27,472 bases of DNA, from the NCBI GenBank assembly GCA_000310025.1, contig FN649758.1, positions 830,002 to 857,473 of the forward strand, in the 5' to 3' direction. The notes beneath the pieces were generated by a model. The model was given only the letters and a program-made list of their open reading frames with translations. It was not told the DNA's origin and ran no database searches. Below, piece by piece: positions 20,007 through 27,472 of the stretch. Origin of the DNA: Ectocarpus siliculosus (taxonomy: Eukaryota > Sar > Phaeophyceae > Ectocarpales > Ectocarpaceae). Position numbers and translations under genes: made by a program. Every line of letters begins with the position of its first letter. Positions within the stretch are counted from its first letter, which is position 1.

Positions 20007-23000
20007 CTGGACAATCAGACAGAGAGAGATGGAGAGAGAGAGATGGAGAGAGAGAGAGAGAGAGATACAGAGGGGGAGAGAGAAGTTGAACTGCTGTGAA
20101 AAAGTCAGTGCGACTCCTCCCAGCGAACGCTGGCATGGAAGGAGAAAAAAGGCTGAAGGCAAAAAGCGGACGGAATCCTGCCTAACGTTAGCAACACTAC
20201 AAATACAGTCCGTTCAGTCCGTCCCCTTTTACATCTACGGGTTTTCCCAGTCTAGACAGGGCCATCATGACCACATCTGCCGGCCTGCGTGCACCATCCC
20301 CATGCGAGCCGGCAGCAAACGGAAACATGATAATAGGCTTCGAATCGCTCGCACTGAAGGTCCGACAACCTCGGGGCTTCCTGGTCCTCTCAACACTCAA
20401 CAACGCCTAAAGAAGTACCTGCACAACCACTCTCAAGATCCAAACGACATGGCATCATGTCAAGGTGAACATGAAGCAAGTAAGCCATTCGAACACACTC
20501 GGATACGGGCGTATTTCAAAAACGAAAGCAGTATCAAACACAGCGCTCCGCAAGTGACGCAAAAAAATAAAAAATAAAACTCTTGGATCTTGGAAAAAAA
20601 TACCATGAGCTTTGAAACAGGAGATACTATACCAGCGGGCTCGGTTCTGCTTCTTGTACCACAGGGACAGCTCAACGTCGTAACGATGGACGCCACCCAG
20701 ACGAGAGAACCACCTTCTTAGATAAGAGAACCACCTTCTCAGGTACCGCACTCAGGCAAGCTGGAATGGTGCTGCTGTAAAGTCGAACTGGATAAATGCC
20801 GCGGTACGTTAGTTCTAGCAACGGGACGACTCTGGCGCACCTCGCACTGAAGGTCGCGTAGAGCACCGTACGCCTCGTCGACGCAGCCCCTGAGCTTCCC
20901 GGCCTCCCTCAACACGGCCTCACATCCTTCGTCCAGCATGGTGGGGCGCAGCGACGGCCCTCGGGCGGCAATGTTTCGGATGCACAGACAAGCCTGACAT
21001 CGGGATTGGGTGACGTGCGTGAAAGTCGGTGCAGTGGTTTTAAGGGGTCATGAAAGCGCATGCTGTTGTCTTATTACCTTAGACTTCGCATCCCCAATGC
21101 CGGGACGTTTCGAGGGAGGGGGGCGGGGTCATCTGACGTGCTCATGCTCAGTTGCCGGTAGTTGTTGGTGATGGATGCTCTTTGAGGCGTTTCGTGCGCA
21201 AGAGGCGATCGGTGTGGTTTCGACCTCCGTCGCACAATACTGCGGGGGGGGACAGGCAACGAGTTGAAAAGATTACCCGGCACCAACGTCGCGCTTGCAT
21301 GGTGGTAACCTATAGCGCCTGGTCCCTTGAGGTGCATTTACGTTCCCTCCTCCAGTACCGACCGTCACCAGACACATAAACTTCGAGCATGACGTACACA
21401 GCAGCGCTGCAGAAAGCACGTGGGCCACCATTCGAACATGGTAGACTACAAACACGGTGGTCAGGACCGACGTCCGTTGAGTTCGGAAAAATAGGTCCTG
21501 GGTGTGTGGCGGGGCATGTATGGTACTGCTTGCTTCACTGCATCAGTCTTGGCATGACAAGAGACAGGGGGCTGACCAACCTGCCTCTGCAGCGGCTGCA
21601 CGGTCGGATGTCTTCGCATGGCCTGTACCACCGCGGTAATCCCTCCCTCTCGTACGATCTGCGCTCCGTTGGGAGGAGACCGGAGAGACATTGCTGCCAT
21701 GGTGGCGCACCCGTGTTCCTGCATATCAGCCAAGTCGTCACAGACGCAATGGATGACAAGGCTGTCGCTGTCGCATACGCATTGACCCAAGCAATGATGT
21801 GACTGCAGAAAAAAAATCAATAGCGTTTTTAAAGGCCCTGAACATGATTTGCCATTCTCGAGTGCCATGTGAGGCACCCAGTCCATGATAGTCTTAACCA
21901 AAAAGAACGAAATACAAACCGATCCTTGCGGCGAGAATACCGAGTTTACCACCACACTTTACAGACACATAGCGCCGAAAAAAAAAACGGTCAGTCCGGG
22001 GGGTGTCATCCGGACCCTCCCTGCCAGGACTTGAGCCACACCCCTCCCCCCCGTCCAACTTCAGGGAGTGGGGTTCCCCTTCTCGACAAGCTGACTTCGA
22101 AACGTGCATGTCATGACGTCATCATCGACAAGTTCCCCCCCCCTTGCCCCCCCCCCCCCCCGACGCTTTGAGACGACCGCCAACGGTAGTGTGCACACAT
22201 CAGTTACCTGCAGGGTTTTGTCGTTCTGGTGCTGTGCCATGCATCCAAGCACGAGCCTCAGCCCTCCCTCGTGAAGCAGCCTCGTCTTGAGAACGTCGTT
22301 CGCCGAGATGTTTCGGAACAGCGACAGAGCCGTGCGGCACACCACCGCCTCCTGCGGAAAGGCCACGACGGCCCCGCTCACGAGGTCTAGCCCCCCGTTT
22401 TCCACTACCTGTGGGGGTGGGGTCGCGCGTGGGAGCAGGCGTGATCAGAAACTTAGGCGAATGGGCGGGGAACAAGAGATGGTAAGGAGACAAAAGCTAC
22501 AAAACTCTTTCAATGTAGGGTGCTTTGTGTGTATAAAGGTCTGGTCCATTGTTTTTGCGGGCAGAAGCATGGTGTGCAAGGAACGCGACAGCGTCGGGTG
22601 AACTGTTCACCATGAGCCAACACCACTACCACCACCACCACCATCACCAACATCAACGCAACATCAACACCAACATCACCATCGCCCCCATCACAACCAA
22701 CCAGCAATCAACAGCAACAAGGGCGTGGCTCACCAGCTTGACGCTCTCGTCATTGGCCGCGAGCTGTTTGAGGGCCAGGAACACGGGGGACAGCGTGGCC
22801 GAGTCCTCCTCGGAATCTCTCGCGGCCTCCAGCAAGAGCGGTATGACTCCGGCAGACACGAGAGCCTTGACGTTGTCGTAGGTGCCTGGAAGGAAAGGTG
22901 AACATGGCGGAAAGGATCTTTTGATTGCTCCATTCGCCTGTGTGACGGCGAAGCTAGTGCTGGCATGAAACAACAGCGACGATAAGAACTCGGTCGTCGG

Positions 23001-26000
23001 TGCAAATGACGGTGCACGATGCTGCTTCTTTCTTTCGAAGCTGTTTCAAACACCAGTGGGGCGATAGATATTGTACCTCCTGTGCACGAAAAAATCAACT
23101 CTTCCGTAAGCCGATCGTTTCGTTTCTATCAAGTGCCACGGTATCTAGCGAGGGAAGTTGCCTGAGAGACGGTAGTTCCCTTCCCGGTGAACGGCCAAAA
23201 AGTACCACCACGAGTCATGACTGGGTGAAAGCAAACGCTGTGAAACGAACCCACGCTTGTACATACTGATACAGCAAAGGGCTAGTACGCGAACAGATCA
23301 GCAAGCAAGCGAAATGTTTGTTGGAGCTGATCGGTCAATACCGCTGGAGGTTTACCTACTGCGAAACATCCGAGACTCACCGAATGGCATCAAGAAAGCT
23401 GACTTGAGGCGTGAAGAAGCAAACGCATCAGCCGAGGCGAAATAAATCAAAACATATTTCTCTAATTCCACCACCGCAGCGTACCGCCACTTCACTACCC
23501 AGGCCCGCTGTAGAAGATACCTGAAAAGTCCTTCCGTCGGTCATCTCCCAAGGTAACCGATCGCAGGGCCGCACACGCCTCCCTGGTGACGGCGGCATCC
23601 CTGCCCTCCCCGGCACCGTAACGCCTCAATGTTTCCACGAGAACGTCGGCCCCTTTGCGCCTCATGAAGGAGCCTGTGTGCGCGGTGGCGGCAAGGGAAG
23701 GATAGAAACCGACAGAGATGGTATCCCGGTCTTGAATATAGTCGTGTACAGACGGTGCTTACAGAGTCAGGCCAAGAGCAAAGTTTCCCCGGGCTGAGGA
23801 CTACTGTAGATACACACATCGACAAATGGACCGGTGGTCCAGACTGCACCAAACAAAGGCGGCGACGATTGGGATGGCAGTCGGATGCGTTGCGTGACAC
23901 GCAGCGATAGTTCTTCAATGGGGTGAGCAAGTGGAGAGCTGACGTATTTGTTGGAGCTGAACCGCAAGTAACACGAGAGGTTCACCAACTTCCAATCATC
24001 GAAGACCCAGCAGATGGCATCGAGGAAGCTGAGTCGAGCCGTGGAGCACCAGTCGAGGCGGAAGAATCGAAACATATCATTCGAATTTCACCATCGCGGC
24101 GTACCGCTGCATGACAACTCAGGCCCTTGAACATGTGCTGCACTACCAAACACCAACGACCCAAAAAAAAAGGCACTGGTTCGTGTCCCTCTGCTCTTAC
24201 CCTTGTTGTTCTCCACCTTGGTGCAAACGATCCTCACGGTCTTCAGCCCGGCCGCCACAAGCAAGGCCTTGTCTTTGTCTTTGTCTTTGTCTTTGTCGAT
24301 CGATTCCCCATCCCCGGAGATGGCCTCAGGCCCGACGGTTCCCTCCACGCGGGCATCGTTATCGCCTAGGGCGACATCGTCTGGGCCGTTTGCGCTACGG
24401 CTGTCTATGTCCGGTAACGGGTTGTTCGTCCACCGCAGAAGTAGTGATGTCAGCTGGCGTACAGCGATGCGACAGCGGTAGAGGGTGACGGGATGTTATC
24501 AGACGAAGCAGCGAGGTTATTGCGGAGCCATCTTTACCTTCGGCTACCCATGTCTCCCTCACCTTCTCCGTCGTTCAACATGTCAACATGGGTTCTCACT
24601 GTCCTGTGTCCCGTTCCCTCCCCCCCCCCCCCCCTCCCCCCCCTCTCTCTCTCATGCTGCTCGTATTCTCCATCTATTGAAGTCTCCCGAAGCCTTGAGT
24701 TCTACTCGTGACACATAGCTAGCTCAATACCTTTACCCCCATGACCACGTGTAACGAAGCTTCACATCGTAGCCACAACGACACCCATCCACTACCTCAA
24801 CAAGTGCGTCCACCTGGTCCATGTTCGTGTAGATGAACGCGTCGCGATTTCTCTCCGAGTATCGGCACACATCTTGCAGCGTGTTCAGGGCAGCGAGGAC
24901 CACGCTGCTCGGGGGTGATTCGTCCGCGTCCCCTCCCAAGAACCGGGCAATTGCCCCGACTCCGCCGGCCTGTCGTCCCCGCCGAGGAAAACAAAAATCG
25001 GCCCGAACACATACGCGACAAAATGGAGCCAACGGCGAAAAAGGCAGTGAACTATTCAGTGCCTTGTACCGCCGTAGGGCGTCGACAAGGGCATCCTCGC
25101 AGCGCCTCCAAAGCTGAGGAAAAGAGCCACGGTTTTTCGTGGACTAGAACAGGAGCGCCGGAGTACTGCAACGCCGAATCAAACGGCCTTCCGCACTGAA
25201 CGTCAACCCCGCGCCGTGGCCACCACCACAAGCTCTACCTTCGACGCTGCGAACACAAAAACGCGAGTAAATTATAGGAACGCTCGCGACTGCCGTACAC
25301 CCACGACAAAACTCGTTTGGCTGGGACGAGAGCGTCAGGCAAAAGCTCAACCTTGACCCTCATAGCTTCAACTCCAACAGGCTCACCACCAAAACGCAGC
25401 CATTTTTGTCCCCATATCCTCGCTCACCTCTCCCACAGCCGCCCTGTTGGACTCCCCCGCGGCCCCTTCTTCCCGGCACATGTTTCCTAACGAAGACAAC
25501 GCCTCCAGGCAGCCGCTCTCAGGAAACCCCTCCCCCTTCCCCCCGCCGTTAAAGTCAAACCCGCGCAGCCTTTCTACGTGGTCTCTGATGGTGGCCCTTG
25601 CATCCTTACGGACACCGTCGGCTGACGTGTCGACGTTGGATAGATCAGCTCCTGTAGCGTCAAGGAGAAGGAGAAAGACAACACCAGAACGGCAGTTATA
25701 GCGCAGAAATGCGAGAGAGGAGTTCTGCCCGACACGCCTCAAAGCCAGCAGTCTAGCGTCAATGCCTTGTATGCCGACGCGAGCACAGTGTCTCGTCAAA
25801 GCAATATTTTTTGTCACGCGGCAGCACCGCGAAGTCTATGTAGCTCAGCACGATATTCCTGTCAAGCCGCGTTGAATGGGAGATACAAGTTTTTTCAACG
25901 TGATTTCTACAGCGGCATCTGGGGCTGCAGCAGCCCCTTCGATAGCTACAGCAGGCGTGTTTCAGCCCTCCCCAAAGGTACATGCTGTAAATAAGAAGCA

Positions 26001-26763
26001 CGGAAATCGACAACGGGGGCACTGCGGTTCAGAACTGCAGTAGAAACCTCCCTCGGCACCTAACCGTTCCAGCACCCAGCCGACTCGATATTGCCTTTCA
26101 GCTTAGCGGAACTCTGCAGATCGTGCAGACAGCGCACAACATCAGCACAGAGTAGAAAACCTGCAGTCTCTCACCGCTGTTGGGTTGCCCTTCTCTGCGG
26201 TCGGCAGTCAGTCGCTTGAACGTTAGAACGGCTACTGCGGGTGGGTAAGCTCCCGACCTACTGCCGTGCCCAAGGGTGCATTTAGAATTGATATGCGGGT
26301 GCAGCTCCTCTACTACTGTAGTCTAAAGTTCTCTGGACAGACGCGGAGATGTTGTAGCTTGCAAGCGTAGCAACACAACCATTCCGCATCCTCCACGCTG
26401 GCATACCCACCCGTGTTTCCAAATTCAAAAAACTTGTGTGCGATCACCGGCTGGATACACGCCCACATTCGGCAGACTCGAGTGAAACGACAGCAGCAAC
26501 TCGCAAGCCTAACATATGCTCCCAATGCAGAGGTCACTGGCCACTGGATTCTCTCGTCATATAGCCAGCTGTGCACCAAACACAGTAGCATATCCAGCGC
26601 TACGCTGTTGAGAGATCCCGCACGGGATGTGTAGAGAAGTCGTACCTTGAGCGTTGAACTGGCCCACTGCATCCCTCGCCGCACTCTCTCTATCCATGTC
26701 GAAATCCTCCATGTTCTCCTTGACCACTTCGTCGAAGGTCTCTTGCGTGATGAACTTGGCCAT
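19842..26763 (-). CDS. ARMC6: Armadillo repeat-containing protein 6 (ARMC6) homologue, 10 exons, 576 aa
   Basis: Exons: 26763-26646, 25651-25428, 24969-24796, 24453-24201, 23673-23521, 22885-22734, 22408-22208, 21718-21581, 20993-20841, 20006-19842. All phases agree and the product runs from ATG to TAA (576 residues; vertebrate ARMC6 is about 480-500). The N-terminus MAKFITQETFDEVVKENMED matches the diagnostic ARMC6 N-terminal helix. From about residue 90 onward armadillo repeats follow, with ARMC6-like stretches such as REACAALRSVTLGDD and AYGALRDLQCEV. The protein is an alpha-solenoid scaffold; its molecular role is not established for this family, so none is assigned. The extra length is mainly an acidic linker with five Asp-Lys pairs in exon 4. 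The start sits in a good context (GACAACATGGCC). Conservation of helix order and phase makes a functional gene likely. Confidence 0.9.
20020..20084 (+). repeat. (GA)n microsatellite next to the last ARMC6 acceptor
   Basis: An interrupted GA repeat. On the ARMC6 sense strand it is a (CT)n tract starting 14 bases from the exon 10 acceptor at 20007. Confidence 0.92.
20703..20742 (+). repeat. Short tandem duplication in ARMC6 intron 9
   Basis: AGAGAACCACCTTCT occurs twice with a period of about 21 bases. It overlaps the stop codon that would end a read-through form of exon 9. Confidence 0.8.
20841..20993 (-). CDS. ARMC6: ARMC6 exon 9
   Basis: Residues 472-522: ACLCIRNIAARGPSLRPTML, DEGCEAVLREAGKLRGCVDE and AYGALRDLQCE. 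ALRDLxC is near the C-terminus of ARMC6 proteins. Acceptor GATGTCAG, donor TGCGAG|GTGCGC. If this donor were not used, the frame would run on to a stop at 20739-20741, giving a different 33-residue tail. Confidence 0.88.
21581..21718 (-). CDS. ARMC6: ARMC6 exon 8
   Basis: Residues 426-471: EHGCATMAAMSLRSPPNGAQ, IVREGGITAVVQAMRRHPTV and QPLQRQ. This corresponds to the family segment with N-x-x-x-I-V-E-x-G-G followed by QAMKAHP. Acceptor ATATGCAG, donor AGGCAG|GTTGGT, phase 0. Confidence 0.92.
22208..22408 (-). CDS. ARMC6: ARMC6 exon 7
   Basis: Residues 359-425: VVENGGLDLVSGAVVAFPQE, ALSLFRNISANDVLKTRLLH and EGGLRLVLGCMAQHQND. Two GG(L)xLV helix-3 motifs mark successive armadillo units. Acceptor CCCACAG, donor CTGCAG|GTAACT, both phase 0. 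Confidence 0.92.
22619..22705 (+). repeat. CAN-type trinucleotide tract in ARMC6 intron 6
   Basis: Degenerate CAC/CAT/CAA triplets (for example CACCACCACCACCATCACC) directly beyond the exon 6 donor. Low-complexity intron sequence with no other signal. Confidence 0.8.
22734..22885 (-). CDS. ARMC6: ARMC6 exon 6
   Basis: Residues 309-358: TYDNVKALVSAGVIPLLLEA, then ARDSEEDSATLSPVFLALKQ and LAANDESVKL. Armadillo helices 2-3 of one unit and 1-2 of the next. Acceptor TTCCAG|GC, donor AAGCTG|GTGAGC. Confidence 0.91.
23310..23496 (+). repeat. Diverged direct repeat, copy in ARMC6 intron 5
   Basis: Shares TTTGTTGGAGCTGA, GATGGCATC/AATGGCATC with AAGCTGA, CGAGGCG, AAACATAT and GCGTACCGC in order with 23940-24128, at roughly two-thirds identity. 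It lies 25 bases past the exon 5 donor. Confidence 0.7.
23521..23673 (-). CDS. ARMC6: ARMC6 exon 5
   Basis: Residues 258-307: SFMRRKGADVLVETLRRYGA, then AAVTREACAALRSVTLGDDR and RKDFS. TREACAALRSVTLGDD is the family's central armadillo repeat. Acceptor CACACAG|GC, donor TTTTCAG|GTATCT. Gly308 is split with exon 6. The introns on either side share a diverged direct repeat. Confidence 0.91.
23940..24128 (+). repeat. Diverged direct repeat, copy in ARMC6 intron 4
   Basis: Partner of 23310-23496, downstream of the exon 4 donor. The two copies bracket exon 5 in the same orientation. Neither matches other repeats in the window. Confidence 0.7.
24201..24453 (-). CDS. ARMC6: ARMC6 exon 4 with acidic linker and Asp-Lys repeat
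   Basis: Residues 173-256. LTSLLLRWTNNPLP continues the previous helix. An acidic, disordered-looking stretch follows (about 185-224), then five Asp-Lys pairs (225-234), then ALLVAAGLKTVRIVCTKVEN, the next armadillo helices. Vertebrate ARMC6 lacks a linker of this size here. Acceptor GTACGCCAG, donor AACAAGG|GTAAGA. Confidence 0.86.
24268..24297 (-). repeat. In-frame hexamer repeat coding (Asp-Lys)5 in ARMC6
   Basis: Five units of GACAAA (the last GACAAG) on the minus strand, within exon 4 of ARMC6, encoding residues 225-234. Length change by whole units would keep the frame. Confidence 0.93.
24796..24969 (-). CDS. ARMC6: ARMC6 exon 3
   Basis: Residues 115-172: AGGVGAIARFLGGDADESPP, then VVLAALNTLQDVCRYSERNR and DQVDALVE. 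This is one armadillo unit and the start of another. Acceptor GACGACAG, donor GTTGAG|GTAGTG, both phase 0. The frame is open upstream of the acceptor to 25113, but that extension is not armadillo-like. Confidence 0.87.
25428..25651 (-). CDS. ARMC6: ARMC6 exon 2
   Basis: Residues 41-114. Opens ADLSNVDTSADGVRKDARAT and ends SSLGNMCREEGAAGESNRAA, VGE. A glycine-rich loop (NGGGKGEG) interrupts the helices. Acceptor GCTACAG|GA, donor GGAGAG|GTGAGC in phase 0. Reading past this donor soon hits a stop and leaves the armadillo pattern, which supports the chosen end. Confidence 0.88.
26646..26763 (-). CDS. ARMC6: ARMC6 exon 1 with start codon
   Basis: Residues 1-39: MAKFITQETFDEVVKENMED, then a helix ending AVGQFNAQ. 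This N-terminal segment is the most recognisable ARMC6-specific part. The ATG is at 26763-26761. The donor CTCAAG|GTACGA leaves one base to make Gly40 with exon 2. Confidence 0.92.
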
Positions 26764-27472
26764 GTTGTCTGTGGGCTACCTAGGACGAGCCAGCTGCGGA
26801 GGCTCGAGGTGGGTAGGTTTGTTTGGTGCATTGCTACTCGCCATGGCGGGGGCCCCGCAGAATGAATCGAGTGGTGTCGCCGACAAATTTTGCAGTTGCG
26901 GTTCCACCCCGGACAAGATGTTTTCCACTCATCCTCCGAAAAAAGCGCTGCTGTTCACAATCGCTCTTCTTCTCGATCCCTTCTCACCCGTGCGCACCAT
27001 ACCCACAACGACGGCGCTGCTGTCGTCCAGATTTGCTTTTGCGCACACCATTCCCAACCAACCCAAGGATATTTCTCCAGCGCTGCATCGCCCGGAGAAA
27101 TTACGCACCGTGGAGTGCAAACAGCCCTTTGACGCCTTCAAGCGGTATGCACACCAGCGAGAAGGCGCGACCATATCATTCCAGCGAGCCCGGTAAGGCA
27201 TACACGAAGGGGTTGTCCCTTGGGGCCAGCACTTGCGACTGCAATAAATGAATCCGAATAGGGATGAAACGTGATTGTCAAGCAAGGCCATTCTGACGTG
27301 GATTGGTTGTGTTTGCGGAAGGCTGCAAAAACTAAAAAAACATTTGGGGTGCAGAAAAGGGGTTGTGGCGCTGGCTCTTTTCCCATACTATAATCCGATA
27401 CATACACAAAAAACAACCTTCCCGCCCCGCCAGGGTTAGGTGTCGCATTCTATTTTCATCAGTAGGGGACAC
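26764..27472. other. Upstream flank of ARMC6
   Basis: Contains the presumed ARMC6 promoter and 5' UTR. No TATA-like box is evident close to the ATG. A plus-strand open frame crosses the region, but it is antisense to exon 1 of ARMC6, lacks motifs and is treated as chance. Confidence 0.5.

Noticed and set aside
23257-24114. Parallel plus-strand peptides (FVGAD...EV / FVGAE...EV) in the two ARMC6 intron repeats
   Set aside because: Differences fall at all codon positions and there is no purifying pattern, so this is treated as repeat DNA, not a gene.
24970-25113. Open extension of ARMC6 exon 3 (reads LWRRCEDALVDALRRYKALN), with an alternative acceptor CCTCAG at 25114
   Set aside because: It would insert about 48 residues that break the armadillo helix order; joining exon 2 directly to 24969 in phase 0 fits the family.
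26654-27196. 180-codon plus-strand open frame
   Set aside because: Antisense to ARMC6 exon 1 and beginning at a non-ATG codon; likely a shadow of coding composition.

Overview
The window is eukaryotic nuclear DNA. Coding sequence is broken into short exons (about 60-250 bases) separated by introns of roughly 170-1000 bases with GT/AG borders and pyrimidine-rich 3' ends, and no bacterial operon structure is visible. High intron density, about 50% GC, abundant G/C homopolymers and (CT)n tracts, small dispersed repeats in introns, and a bacterial-type FadH enzyme all point to a stramenopile, most likely a brown alga such as Ectocarpus. The taxon is inferred, not proven by a marker gene.

Two genes could be rebuilt exon by exon, both on the minus strand. 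(1) About 26763 to 19842: an ARMC6-type armadillo-repeat protein in 10 exons, 576 residues, apparently complete from ATG to stop. (2) About 16592 to 7340: an NADPH-dependent 2,4-dienoyl-CoA reductase of the bacterial FadH type (FMN/FAD/4Fe-4S flavoprotein) in at least 16 exons, with about 709 residues recovered. Only its first few codons are missing; they should lie on an unfound upstream exon. Every junction used in the two models keeps phase. One FadH intron starts with GC instead of GT. A possible third minus-strand gene is suggested by two phase-compatible exons near 2.2-2.9 kb that I cannot identify.

Layout from left to right: 1-7.3 kb is mostly intergenic and repeat-bearing (MITE-like remnant, a 440-base A-tailed repeat, the candidate small gene, then a long stretch with no convincing gene). 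7.3-16.6 kb is FadH. 16.6-19.8 kb is the spacer between the genes, with three copies of a MITE-like element and a truncated inverted copy of the A-tailed repeat. 19.8-26.8 kb is ARMC6. 26.8-27.5 kb is its upstream flank.

The two genes have no obvious functional link; they are simply tandem neighbours. I found no prokaryotic-style defence system, CRISPR array, rRNA or tRNA, and nothing amounting to a new multi-gene system. The notable observations concern repeats, splicing and gene origin.
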